Source: Hyphomicrobiales bacterium
Lineage (GTDB): Bacteria; Pseudomonadota; Alphaproteobacteria; Rhizobiales; Methyloligellaceae
Assembly (NCBI GenBank): GCA_021775555.1
Contig: JAJFHP010000021.1
Location: forward strand, 1-48,421
Direction: 5' to 3'
DNA length: 48,421 nucleotides
In this document: positions 1 through 8,115 of the stretch, piece after piece
Position numbering within the stretch: the stretch's first letter is position 1
Layout: each line of letters opens with the position of its first letter
The notes under the pieces: generated by a model
Database searches by the model: none
Told to the model about the DNA's origin: nothing
The model's input: the letters and a program-made list of their open reading frames with translations, nothing else
Translations under genes and position numbers: made by a program

Positions 1-645
1 TGCTTCCTGTGTCGGCTGGTTGTGGTTAAGGCAAGTCCCACCTGCATCACAAAACCGCCTGAGCGCAGACTCGCTGCCACGGCCCCAAACGCCATCGAGC
101 CCGCCAGTGTAGCAGCCAATATATTTGAGTTCTTCTTGCAGATCATACGCAAGGTTCCCCTCTCGCGCAGCACGGCGAACCGGAGGAGCGGTTCCACCAC
201 TGCTTCCGCCTTTCATCCTCAGAGCTTTCTCACGATTTTTGAAAGCATTAGGATGTGAGGGGTCGAGCTTTATGGCCCGGTTATAATCAGCAATGGCGCC
301 GTCCAAATCACCCTTTTTTCTATAGGCGATGCCTCGTCGGTTATAGGCGTCAGCATCGCCCGGAATTAGCGTGATGGCCTGGGTAAAGTCGGAAATGGCA
401 CTATTGTAATCCTCATTCTTGCTATAGGCGGTGCCCCGATAGTAGTAGGCATCGGCCATGTCTTCCTTCTTGTAGTCACCGTCATTTATGATTGCGGTAC
501 AGCCACTAATCGCCACGTTCGGTTGGGAATTAATTTTTTTCTCGCAATCATCCCAATCATCGGCAAACGCACCAGTTTGCGGCACGAGACAGGCGCACAG
601 GAACGCGACAATAACCAGCAGTCTGGAGAGTGGAATTAATGACAC
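1..645 (-). CDS. Secreted TPR-repeat protein, C-terminus beyond window edge
   Basis: The reading frame is open from a GTG start to the window's left edge (215 codons), so the C-terminus is missing. GGAGG lies 6-10 nt before the GTG and fixes the start. The first ~29 residues form a Sec signal peptide with a hydrophobic core ending near TGAFA-D. Two TPR units follow at about residues 58-130, recognisable by YYRGTAYSKNEDYNSAISDF and YNRRGIAYRKKGDLDGAIAD. After a Gly-rich linker comes a segment resembling a peptidoglycan-binding-like module (LQEELKYIGCYTGGLDGVWG). Cysteines at the mature N-terminus could form a disulfide in the periplasm. TPR proteins scaffold protein-protein contacts; the partner is unknown. 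No operon partner is visible. Confidence 0.8.
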   Translation of the reverse strand, partial: MSLIPLSRLLVIVAFLCACLVPQTGAFADDWDDCEKKINSQPNVAISGCTAIINDGDYKKEDMADAYYYRGTAYSKNEDYNSAISDFTQAITLIPGDADAYNRRGIAYRKKGDLDGAIADYNRAIKLDPSHPNAFKNREKALRMKGGSSGGTAPPVRRAAREGNLAYDLQEELKYIGCYTGGLDGVWGRGSESALRRFCDAGGTCLNHNQPTQEA

Positions 646-1072
646 GGTTTTTCCTCCCAAAGGAACAGGCCCGAGGGAGAAACGATGCGCCAAGAATTAT
701 GGTTCATCGCGGTCTCGCCCCCCAACAAAACATCACTGTTTGCCGAAGGTCACCCCATCTGTTGGGGCCTTTTAGTCCGGGGCCATGAGATGACCCGGTC
801 CGCGACAGGAAAAAATTATATATTCGGAGTTTTTTGACTGTCAAGATTGCTGTGGAATGGGATGTTTTTCCCGGATTGGCCGCACTCCCGAACGTGAAGG
901 TATCACGTCGCCACGCAATGTCCGCTTTGGGTTATAAGCGGACATCAAGCCGTTTTACTCAACTCTGGCCGTGTATTTACGAGTTCACATCCTGGAACAC
1001 CGCAGACTGTAATTCACAATCTTGCTCGCTGTCCCACAAGGTCTCGCGTCATAACTCCCGCAATCGCAAGTC
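646..1072. other. Gene-poor intergenic region
   Basis: No convincing gene was found on either strand between the TPR gene and the GDCCVYCSYG gene. The small open frames here lack ribosome-binding sites and protein-like composition. The only clear structure is the palindromic repeat at 918-945. An AT-rich patch at 811-838 may hold promoter sequence for the minus-strand TPR gene, but no clean -35/-10 pair was found. Confidence 0.6.
918..945. repeat. Palindromic intergenic repeat (TGTCCGCTT type)
   Basis: A perfect 10-bp inverted repeat, ATGTCCGCTT and AAGCGGACAT, encloses an 8-nt loop. It reads as a fake MSALGYKRT peptide on the plus strand. From memory, near-identical sequence is dispersed in many copies in Bradyrhizobium-type and related genomes, where it produces spurious MSALGxKxT annotations. 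Only one copy was noticed in this window. The function is unknown; it is probably a REP-like non-autonomous element. Confidence 0.6.
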
Positions 1073-1276
1073 TCAGGCGCAGCAGCTCTGGCCTTGCTGG
1101 ATCGGCGGGCAGGGCATAGTGCCATAAGAGCAATATACGCAGCAGTCGCCCTTTTTGGGCTTGAGAACCGCGCCGCATCCCTTGCAGTCATAAAACCACT
1201 GGCAGGCATTGGTGGGCATGGTCTCGATTGCCACATGCCCGCATTCAGGACATGTGATTGTCGATTTCAATTGCAT
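1073..1276 (-). CDS. GDCCVYCSYG-type small zinc-ribbon-like protein
   Basis: A 67-residue protein starting MQLKSTITCPEC. It has CPEC, CKGC and GDCCVYCSYG cysteine clusters and ends QSCC. This Cys-rich family is known to me as a companion of MerF/MerT-like mercury transport genes. The ATG at 1276 is chosen because family members start at this MQLKST position and because it overlaps the end of merF by 10 bp, which implies translational coupling. A start 7 codons earlier is possible, but neither has a good ribosome-binding site. Likely cytosolic, binding Zn(II) or Hg(II); this role is inferred from context, not shown. Confidence 0.75.
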   Translation of the reverse strand: MQLKSTITCPECGHVAIETMPTNACQWFYDCKGCGAVLKPKKGDCCVYCSYGTMPCPPIQQGQSCCA

Positions 1277-1479
1277 TTCGCCTGTTGTTTTTTCCATAGC
1301 GCATACACCGTTAGTAACAGGAACAGTCCCAGGCCGGGCAACAGCACATAGTCAAGTATACCGACAAACGCTGACAGGCCGAGCATGCCAAACAGCACAA
1401 CCAGAATTGGCGTGAAGCAGCACAGGGCGGCAATCACAGTCCCGAAAACTCCCACTTTGAAAAGTGTCTGAGTGGTCAT
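1267..1479 (-). CDS. merF: MerF-like mercuric transport membrane protein
   Basis: A 70-residue protein with two membrane helices (about residues 8-30 and 38-60). The first helix carries the vicinal cysteines in ALCCFTPILV, the hallmark of MerF; the helical hairpin ...LDYVLLPGLGLF also matches. MerF proteins move Hg(II) across the inner membrane to cytosolic MerA. The C-terminus is shorter than in plasmid MerF (about 81 residues) and ends KQQAKCN, with one cysteine where the family has a pair. The gene overlaps the downstream GDCCVYCSYG gene. No merR, merP or merA is near, so it may be a housekeeping or decayed paralogue. The ribosome-binding site is weak. Confidence 0.75.
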   Translation of the reverse strand: MTTQTLFKVGVFGTVIAALCCFTPILVVLFGMLGLSAFVGILDYVLLPGLGLFLLLTVYALWKKQQAKCN

Positions 1480-1540
1480 GCTGCAAGAATTGGCGCTTGC
1501 TGGCTATTGCGCGCAACTCAACTCATGGTGAGATGTGCAG

Positions 1541-3148
1541 TTACTCAGCGGCATCCCGCATGGCGGGCGCGGCGGCACGAACATCCGGATCGACGTGAGA
1601 TTCGAACTTCTCGAAATTGTCGATGAACATATCCACCAGTGCCTTGGCCTGTGTATCATAGGCGGCCTTGTCTTCCCATGTGTCGCGCGGGTTCAGGATG
1701 GCGCTGTCGACACCCTCCAATTCCAGCGGAACCTGAAAACCGAAGACGGGATCGCGGCGCATCTCCACATCCGCAAGAGAGCCATTGAGGGCTGCGTTCA
1801 GCAGCGCCCGGGTGGCCTTGATCGGCATGCGGTGCCCGACGCCATATTCACCCCCGGTCCAGCCGGTGTTCACAAGCCAGCAATCGACATCATGCCCGGC
1901 GATGAGTTCGCGCAGCAAATTGCCATAGACGGAAGGGTGGCGCGGCATGAAGGGCGCGCCGAAGCAGGTTGAGAAGGTCGCCTGAACACCATCAAGACCT
2001 TTTTCGGTGCCGGCCACTTTTGCAGTGTACCCGGACAGGAAATGATACATCGCCTGGCTTGGTGTCAGCTTTGCAATAGGAGGCAGCACACCAAAGGCAT
2101 CCGCCGTCAGCATGACGACATTTTGAGGGTGCTCGGAGGTGCCGGTGTCGCTGGCGTTGGGAATGAAGTCCAGCGGATAGGCTGAGCGCGCATTTTCGGT
2201 CAGCGAGCCGTCATCGAAGTCCGGAGAGCCATCCTCATTGAGCACGACATTTTCCAGTATCGCGCCGGCACGGATTGAAGCCTCGTAGATTTCCGGTTCT
2301 GCTTCGCGCGACAGGTTGATGGTCTTGGCGTAGCAGCCACCCTCAAAATTGAAGATGCCATCGCCTGACCAGCCATGTTCATCATCACCAAGAAGCGTGC
2401 GCCTGGGATCGGCTGAGAGCGTGGTCTTGCCTGTGCCGGAAAGTCCGAAGAATACGGCTGAGTTGCCACCCTCCATCGCTTTGTTGGCGGAACAGTGCAT
2501 CGGCATGATGGATTTTGCGGGCAGTTTGTAATTCAGGTAACCGAATACGGACTTCTTGGTTTCGCCCGCATAGGACGTGCCGCCGATGAGAACCAGCTTG
2601 CGGGTGAAATCGCAGGCGATGACGGTATCCGAGTTGGTGCCGTGGCGCTCTGGATCAGCGCGGAAGCTCGGCAGGTTCACCACCGTGAATTCGGGTGAGA
2701 AGCCTTCCAGCTGTGAGGCCTCCGGGCGGCGCAGCAAGTAGCGGATGAACAGGGCGTGCCAGGCATATTCCAGGTAAATCCGGGTCGGCATCCGATGGGT
2801 TTCATCGGCGCCCGCGAAGAGTTCCTGCACGAACAGTTCCCGGCCATCGGCATGGGCCAGGAAGTCTTCCAAAAGCACCTCGAAATGCTCAGGAGACATG
2901 TCCTGGTTGTTGTCCCACCAGACGGTGTCCTCGGTCGAAGCGTCGCGGACGATAAATTTGTCCTTCGCGGCCCGACCCGTATGCGCCCCGGTCTCGACCG
3001 TGAGCGCTCCGGTATCCGTGAGCTTGCCCTCGCCGCGCTCCAGAGATTGCTGGATAAGCTCGTCAGCAGACATGTTTTTATGAATGGTTCCCGGATTTTC
3101 AATCGGGAACAAAATAGTACCGGCCATATCAGCTCCGGTATCCGCCAT
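1541..3148 (-). CDS. pckA: Phosphoenolpyruvate carboxykinase (ATP)
   Basis: A 535-residue cytosolic enzyme converting oxaloacetate plus ATP to PEP, CO2 and ADP, the first committed step of gluconeogenesis. The kinase-1a P-loop GLSGTGKTT is at about residues 235-243, followed by the kinase-2/metal motif LGDDEHGW. The substrate-binding [10 protein letters not shown] segment precedes it. The length matches the ATP-type family (about 530-540). The ATG at 3148 is preferred over the GTG three codons earlier because GGGAG sits 8 nt before it. In rhizobia pckA lies beside chvI/chvG and is reported as under their influence. Placement next to a PEP-dependent regulatory PTS makes metabolic sense. Confidence 0.97.
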   Translation of the reverse strand: MADTGADMAGTILFPIENPGTIHKNMSADELIQQSLERGEGKLTDTGALTVETGAHTGRAAKDKFIVRDASTEDTVWWDNNQDMSPEHFEVLLEDFLAHADGRELFVQELFAGADETHRMPTRIYLEYAWHALFIRYLLRRPEASQLEGFSPEFTVVNLPSFRADPERHGTNSDTVIACDFTRKLVLIGGTSYAGETKKSVFGYLNYKLPAKSIMPMHCSANKAMEGGNSAVFFGLSGTGKTTLSADPRRTLLGDDEHGWSGDGIFNFEGGCYAKTINLSREAEPEIYEASIRAGAILENVVLNEDGSPDFDDGSLTENARSAYPLDFIPNASDTGTSEHPQNVVMLTADAFGVLPPIAKLTPSQAMYHFLSGYTAKVAGTEKGLDGVQATFSTCFGAPFMPRHPSVYGNLLRELIAGHDVDCWLVNTGWTGGEYGVGHRMPIKATRALLNAALNGSLADVEMRRDPVFGFQVPLELEGVDSAILNPRDTWEDKAAYDTQAKALVDMFIDNFEKFESHVDPDVRAAAPAMRDAAE

Positions 3149-3357
3149 TGTGTCCACTCCCTAACACAACTTATCTCTTTGCTGCCCCTGGGATGCAACG
3201 TGCGCATTATCCCCCGAGGCTCTCAAAATTGTCCGTTTTTGAGAAGCGCCGCACGCTATTGCACCGCTTACGGGCAAACAAGGGGTCATTGGTCTATATT
3301 TGACCGTCTGAATCAATCAATTTCATGTCCTTCACCGGGAAGGATTGCAAACTGTGG

Positions 3358-4107
3358 TTAACCCCTGGCCGTTTGCACCAGTTCCACGAGCGCTTTTCGC
3401 ACCGCTTGCGGCGTTGTGACGCGTTGCGGAAAATCGAGGCGCAGCCCGGTTTCTCCGGACACCAGATCGCACCCTTCAGGGTCACAGGACACAAAGCGCC
3501 AGTCCCCAGCGGGCGCGCCAAGTAATTTGGTTGCATAAAGCTGTACAGCGTCGGCGTGGTCGTCATTCATGTGTTCAACGATTTCAGCTTCCGCCTCGAT
3601 AAGCGCGTCAGCATCCGAGATATCGGTTTTCAGCTCTTGCGCCGTGAGATCGTTAATGCGCCCGAAACCGCCAACAAAGTGCGCACCCTCGACCCGCAGG
3701 ACATAAAACGCAAAGTCGTCAAAATCCGCATACAGTTCTGCAGAAGGATTGCGACCAAGAAACCTGGCTCTCGCCGCGGGGTCATTCACCTCTTCCATTG
3801 TTCCGAACACGCTGACCCTGGCCCCTTCCAGTGGATCACCCCGCCCACCCGTTTCATCGAACAGAATTGATGCGCGCGGATCCTTGAGAATATTTTTTGT
3901 ATGTTCTGCAAGGGTGGATATCAGGGTAAGGGGTGCGCCATCAGGCAGCGCGGCTATGGTCACCAGCGAGGCATAAGGGTAACCGGTCTCGCGGTGAATC
4001 GTTGCCAGCGAGGCCTTGAGCGCCCGGCGCATGATGTCCCTGGACCATGTAGCAGGGGTGAGATCGTCACTACGTTTGGGGGCTGTCATGTTAAGCTCGT
4101 TTGCCAT
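3358..4107 (-). CDS. HugZ-type pyridoxamine-phosphate-oxidase-fold protein with DUF2470
   Basis: A 249-residue protein with an N-terminal split-barrel FMN-binding-type domain (YPYASLVTIAALPDGAPLTL, then ILKDPRASILFDE) and a C-terminal DUF2470 domain (EIVEHMNDDHADAVQLYA). This is the HugZ/HutZ architecture. Some members degrade haem; most are uncharacterised, so haem oxygenase activity is only possible. The HMNDDHADA histidines are where haem-handling relatives have ligands. The start is uncertain: ATG at 4107 or 4089 fits the family, while a frame open to 4182 would add an unlike N-terminus. It is divergent from chvI and shares the 4108-4227 intergenic region. Confidence 0.8.
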   Translation of the reverse strand: MANELNMTAPKRSDDLTPATWSRDIMRRALKASLATIHRETGYPYASLVTIAALPDGAPLTLISTLAEHTKNILKDPRASILFDETGGRGDPLEGARVSVFGTMEEVNDPAARARFLGRNPSAELYADFDDFAFYVLRVEGAHFVGGFGRINDLTAQELKTDISDADALIEAEAEIVEHMNDDHADAVQLYATKLLGAPAGDWRFVSCDPEGCDLVSGETGLRLDFPQRVTTPQAVRKALVELVQTARG

Positions 4108-4227
4108 ATTGTTGCATCGCAGTAACATTTTCTGACGCAACGCACTATGTATCGTGCCACAATTTGCCCTAGTTGCGACCATAGACCGCCGCGTGGGGGA
4201 TGCTTCTCTACCGCGAGGAATAAGTAA

Positions 4228-4926
4228 ATGCCGACAATTGCATTAGTCGACGATGACCGGAATATCCTGACCTCCCTGCGCATGGCGCTGGAGTCCGAGG
4301 GCTATAATACCCAGACCTACAATGATGGTGCCTCCGCCCTGGAGGGTCTGACAGGCTCTCCGCCGGATATGGCCATTCTTGATATCAAGATGCCGCGCAT
4401 GGACGGGATGGAGTTGCTGCGCCGGCTGCGCCAGATAACCGAGATCCCGGTCATTTTTCTCACCTCTAAGGATGAGGAAATCGATGAGCTTTTCGGTCTC
4501 AAGATGGGCGCGGATGATTATATTCGCAAACCGTTTTCCCAACGCCTTCTTGTGGAGCGGGTCAAGGCTGTGTTGCGGCGCGCGCAACCACGCGAGACAA
4601 CCGCCGCTGGTGCCGATTCCACCAAGGTTCTGGAGCGCGGCAAGCTGAAACTGGATTCAGAGCGCCACACCTGCGAGTGGGACGCGAAACAGGTGACCCT
4701 GACGGTTACCGAGTTTCTTATCCTGCAATCCCTGGCCCAGCGCCCCGGCGTGGTGAAGAGCCGGGATGCGCTGATGGATGCCGCCTATGATGATCAGGTT
4801 TATGTTGATGATCGTACAATCGACAGCCATATCAAACGGCTTCGCAAGAAGTTCAAGATTGTCGATGACAGCTTCGATGTCATCGAGACGCTCTATGGTG
4901 TGGGCTATCGGTTCAAAGAAAACTGA
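4228..4926 (+). CDS. chvI: Two-component response regulator ChvI
   Basis: A 232-residue OmpR-family regulator. The receiver domain (1-120) has the acidic pocket DDD at 8-10, phospho-acceptor Asp52 in [10 protein letters not shown] and the KPF lysine motif. The C-terminal winged helix (about 135-230) has the expected [18 protein letters not shown] recognition region and ends YGVGYRF. GAGGAA precedes the start. ChvG phosphorylates it; in rhizobia the ChvG-ChvI pair responds to acid and envelope stress and controls exopolysaccharide, motility and central carbon genes. chvG follows after 15 nt. Identity is supported by both sequence and synteny with pckA, hprK and ptsH. Confidence 0.95.
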   Translation: MPTIALVDDDRNILTSLRMALESEGYNTQTYNDGASALEGLTGSPPDMAILDIKMPRMDGMELLRRLRQITEIPVIFLTSKDEEIDELFGLKMGADDYIRKPFSQRLLVERVKAVLRRAQPRETTAAGADSTKVLERGKLKLDSERHTCEWDAKQVTLTVTEFLILQSLAQRPGVVKSRDALMDAAYDDQVYVDDRTIDSHIKRLRKKFKIVDDSFDVIETLYGVGYRFKEN

Positions 4927-4941
4927 TGAGTAAACCTGGCG

Positions 4942-6759
4942 ATGGCGGTTGAGACAAACCGGTCGATAACATTTTCCGGCACCAGGCGCTTGTTGCGCGG
5001 TCCGGTAGATGCGCTGCGTGCGATCGCAAGGAAGATCGAGTCCGGCTTCCCCTTTGCCAGCCTCACACAGCGTATTGTCATCCTGAATCTGTTTGGTTTC
5101 GCCATCCTGGTGACCGGTATCTTGTTCCTGAATCAATTTCGCGCCGGACTGATCGATGCCAAGGTGCAGTCCCTGCTGACCCAGGGAGAAATCATCGCCA
5201 GTGCCATCGGCGCCTCGGCTGCCATCGACACCGAGCAGGTCGTCCTTGAAATCGAGCCGGCACGGCAAAGCGAAACACCCGGCAAGGAAACCAGCTTTGC
5301 ACAGTCTGACCAGGGGCTTGGGTCGCTTGAGTTTGCCATCAATCCTGAACGCGCCGCGCCGGAGTTGCGCGACCTTATCCGGCCAACCAAAACGCGGGCC
5401 CGTATCTTTGATCGCAGCGGAGCACTGATACTCGATTCCGATACGCTCTATTCGCGCGGCCAGATCCTGCGTTACGACCTGCCGCCGCCCGGCGGGCAAA
5501 AGCCGGACCTGCTTACGAAATACTGGCGCAAGGTTACGACGTGGCTCTGGCCTCAGCAGCTTCCCTCCTCCATCGAAGCGAGCGGTATCAACGGCAAGCA
5601 GATCACCGAGGTGGCCTCGGCGCTCAGCGGTGTTTCTGTGCCGATTGTGCGGGTCAATGAGCGCAGTGAGCTGATTGTCTCGGTCGCGGTTCCCATCCAG
5701 CCGGTGCGCGCCGTTCTAGGCGTCCTGTTGCTGTCGACCCGCGGTGGCGACATTGATGGCATCGTCGCGAGTGAACGCTGGGAGATCATTCGTATGGGGC
5801 TTTATGCGGCGGCGGTTTCGATGCTGCTGTCGGTATTGATGGCGCATACCATCGCCGGGCCGATGCGCGATTTATCCAGCGCTGCGGATCATGTGCGCCG
5901 GCGCATCAAGGCGCGCGCGGAGATACCCGACTACACCCACCGCTCCGACGAGATCGGTCATTTGTCGGGTGCGTTGCGGGATATGACGTCAGCACTCTAC
6001 CGGCGCATGGACGCTATTGAGAGCTTTGCCGCCGACGTGGCCCATGAACTCAAGAACCCGCTGACATCGCTTCGCAGCGCCGCTGAAACCCTGCCGAAGG
6101 TCAAAACCGAGGAATCGCGCCAGCGTCTCATGGATATCATTGGTGAGGATGTGCAGCGGCTTGACCGCCTCATTTCCGATATTTCCAACGCCTCGCGTCT
6201 GGACGCGGAGCTGACGCGCGAGGACGCGGAGCCGGTGGATGTCATCCATATGCTCAACACCATTATTCCGGCCTTCACCCAATCCATGCGCGGACAGTCG
6301 AGAAAAATCGTCCTCGATATACCTGAGAGCAATCCACGCCGCCCCAACCGCTACATGGTCATTGGCCATGACAGCCGCCTGGGTCAGGTCATCATCAATT
6401 TGCTCGACAATGCGGTCTCCTTTTCTCCCAAGCGCGGCACGGTGTCGGTGTCGGCGCGGCGCATTGGCGGGGAAGTTGAAATTACTGTCGCGGACCAGGG
6501 ACCTGGCATTCCGCCGGACAATCTGGATCGTATCTTTGATCGTTTTTATACTGACCGTCCCGGAGAGGATGCGTTTGGGAAGAATTCCGGCCTCGGCCTC
6601 AATATCTCGCAACAAATCGTGACCGCTCATGGCGGCAAGATATGGGTGGAAAACCTTATCGGCACTACCCCCGGCCGCAAGGGAAAAGGCCGTGGTAGTA
6701 AGCCCCGCGGAGCCCGTTTCACCATCCGGCTGCCAGCGGCCGTGGTGAAAAGGGCCTGA
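4942..6759 (+). CDS. chvG: Sensor histidine kinase ChvG
   Basis: A 605-residue inner-membrane kinase. TM1 is at about residues 49-70, then a ~210-residue periplasmic sensor region, TM2 at about 277-298, then HAMP. The H-box is VAHELKNPLTSLRSAAETL with phospho-acceptor His368. N-box (NLLDNAVSFSPKRG), G1 (VADQGPGIPPD) and G2 (GLGLNISQQIV) follow. In relatives the periplasmic repressor ExoR binds the sensor domain; exoR is not in this window. The ATG is chosen because the ATG 16 nt earlier meets a stop after eight codons. The stop lies 1 nt before hprK, so the two are co-transcribed. Confidence 0.95.
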   Translation: MAVETNRSITFSGTRRLLRGPVDALRAIARKIESGFPFASLTQRIVILNLFGFAILVTGILFLNQFRAGLIDAKVQSLLTQGEIIASAIGASAAIDTEQVVLEIEPARQSETPGKETSFAQSDQGLGSLEFAINPERAAPELRDLIRPTKTRARIFDRSGALILDSDTLYSRGQILRYDLPPPGGQKPDLLTKYWRKVTTWLWPQQLPSSIEASGINGKQITEVASALSGVSVPIVRVNERSELIVSVAVPIQPVRAVLGVLLLSTRGGDIDGIVASERWEIIRMGLYAAAVSMLLSVLMAHTIAGPMRDLSSAADHVRRRIKARAEIPDYTHRSDEIGHLSGALRDMTSALYRRMDAIESFAADVAHELKNPLTSLRSAAETLPKVKTEESRQRLMDIIGEDVQRLDRLISDISNASRLDAELTREDAEPVDVIHMLNTIIPAFTQSMRGQSRKIVLDIPESNPRRPNRYMVIGHDSRLGQVIINLLDNAVSFSPKRGTVSVSARRIGGEVEITVADQGPGIPPDNLDRIFDRFYTDRPGEDAFGKNSGLGLNISQQIVTAHGGKIWVENLIGTTPGRKGKGRGSKPRGARFTIRLPAAVVKRA

Positions 6760-6760
6760 T

Positions 6761-7249
6761 ATGCTGGCGGCTGATGGATGTGCCGGAAGCCTGCTCGTTC
6801 ACGGCACCTGTGTTTCCATATCCAGCTCTGATGGGGAAGTGAAAGCGGCACTCCTGAGGGGGGCGCCCGGCTCGGGCAAATCTGACCTGGCGCTGCGGTT
6901 TATCTCTCGTTTCGGCGATGATGGGCCATTGGGGGGGGATGCAAATCTCATAGCGGACGATCAGGTGCTTGTGTCCCGGGAAGGTGATTCACTTCTCGCC
7001 CGCTCACCCGGCACAATCGCCGGTCGTCTCGAGGTGCGCGGGGTGGGCATTATTGAAGTGGACCATTGCGCGTCCGCACCTCTTGCCGTGATTGTAGACC
7101 TGGTTGATGCGGAGGAAGTGCCGCGTCTGCCGCCCGATCCGCTGCCTTGCGAGGACGTGCTTGGAGTTTGCGTGCCGCAACTTAAATTGAACCCGTTTGA
7201 GCTCTCAAGCCCTGTCAAACTGAAGCTGGCCCTGACGGGCAGGCTTTGA
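6761..7249 (+). CDS. hprK: HPr kinase/phosphorylase, short alphaproteobacterial form
   Basis: A 162-residue protein, about half the length of Firmicutes HprK because the N-terminal domain is absent, as is usual in Alphaproteobacteria. The P-loop GAPGSGKS is at 34-41. LIADDQV (63-69) carries the catalytic acidic residues, and the HprK signature LEVRGVGIIEV is at 90-100. It phosphorylates or dephosphorylates the regulatory serine of HPr, here probably Ser60 of the HPr encoded 550 bp downstream. It starts 1 nt after chvG and is read with it, linking envelope sensing to PTS phosphorylation. A 142-bp gap before manX shows no clear gene. Confidence 0.93.
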   Translation: MLAADGCAGSLLVHGTCVSISSSDGEVKAALLRGAPGSGKSDLALRFISRFGDDGPLGGDANLIADDQVLVSREGDSLLARSPGTIAGRLEVRGVGIIEVDHCASAPLAVIVDLVDAEEVPRLPPDPLPCEDVLGVCVPQLKLNPFELSSPVKLKLALTGRL

Positions 7250-7391
7250 AAACAGGGTTTTATTCACCGTTCACGGCACCATGCCGCTTGCGTTGGACGC
7301 AGTGCGAAGACAAGGTGAGGATATGCCCCATACTTACACAAAGCGGAGGCATGACAGGAGTTCAGATGTGCGCAGTTGAGGGGGAAGTAGA

Positions 7392-7793
7392 ATGATCGGA
7401 CTTGTGATTGTGACCCATGGGGATCTCGCGCAGGAATTTTTAGCCGCGCTTGAGCATGTCCACGGGCCTCAGGAGCAGGTGGTTGCATTGTCCATTGGTC
7501 CCAATGACGACATGGAAACCCGTCGCGCCGAAATTGTTGAGGCGGTAAACAGCGTTGATAGCGGCAAGGGTGCTATCCTGCTGACCGATATGTTCGGAGG
7601 CACACCGTCTAATCTGGCTATTTCCGTCATGGAACAGGCCAAAGTTGAGGTTATCGCAGGGGTAAATCTACCGATGCTTATCAAGCTGGCCAGCATTCGC
7701 GGGGAAAGTGAATTGGACCAGGCCATCTCGGAGGCACAGGATGCCGGACGTAAATACATTTCGGTCGCGAGCAAGATCCTGAACGAGAAGTGA
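7392..7793 (+). CDS. manX: PTS EIIA-Man family protein
   Basis: A 133-residue EIIA of the mannose family. His9 in IVTHGD is the phosphorylation site accepting phosphate from HPr, and DMFGGTPSN is the family signature. There is no fused IIB domain and no EIIB, IIC or IID gene in the window. It is therefore the regulatory EIIA of an incomplete PTS, as in rhizobia and Brucella. GAGGGGGAA precedes the ATG. ptsH follows after 10 nt. Unphosphorylated or phosphorylated EIIA probably controls partner proteins rather than sugar import; that role is inferred. Confidence 0.92.
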   Translation: MIGLVIVTHGDLAQEFLAALEHVHGPQEQVVALSIGPNDDMETRRAEIVEAVNSVDSGKGAILLTDMFGGTPSNLAISVMEQAKVEVIAGVNLPMLIKLASIRGESELDQAISEAQDAGRKYISVASKILNEK

Positions 7794-7803
7794 GCCGGTC
7801 ATC

Positions 7804-8115
7804 GTGGAGGAGGGGGACAAACTGCAGGACGGGCAATCCGCCACGCATTGCTTTGACGAGGTTGTCATTTCCAATATCAAGGGGTTGCATGCGCGTGCCT
7901 CGGCGAAATTCGTGAAATGCGCGGAAAAATATGACGCCAAGGTGCAGGTGGTCCGTGACGGTCAAACAGTACTGGGGACCTCCATCATGGGGCTGATGAT
8001 GCTGGCTGCCGCACAGGGCAACGCAATCCTGATTGAGTGCGAAGGCAAGCAGGCGCACGAGGCACTGGAGGCGCTGCTTACGCTCGTCAAGGACGGTTTT
8101 AACGAGGATGATTAG
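7804..8115 (+). CDS. ptsH: Phosphocarrier protein HPr
   Basis: A 103-residue HPr. His29 in NIKGLHARAS is the EI/PEP-dependent site, and Ser60 in GTSIMGLMML is the HprK-dependent regulatory site. Both are intact, matching an HprK-controlled phosphorelay. The open frame begins with GTG at 7804, which has only a weak ribosome-binding site. A very strong purine run (7806-7816) lies inside the frame, 5 nt before an in-frame CTG at 7822, so the true N-terminus may be six codons shorter. The stop codon overlaps the stop of the convergent TadG-like gene. ptsI is not in the window. Confidence 0.92.
   Translation: MEEGDKLQDGQSATHCFDEVVISNIKGLHARASAKFVKCAEKYDAKVQVVRDGQTVLGTSIMGLMMLAAAQGNAILIECEGKQAHEALEALLTLVKDGFNEDD
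7806..7816 (+). promoter_or_regulatory. Strong Shine-Dalgarno-like run inside annotated ptsH start
   Basis: GGAGGAGGGGG lies just after the annotated GTG and 5 nt before an in-frame CTG codon (7822). If used as a ribosome-binding site, HPr would start at the CTG, giving a length closer to typical HPr. This is seen in sequence; use of CTG is inferred. Confidence 0.35.

Noticed and set aside
4657-5499. 280-codon minus-strand frame
   Set aside because: Antisense to chvI and chvG, whose domains are complete.
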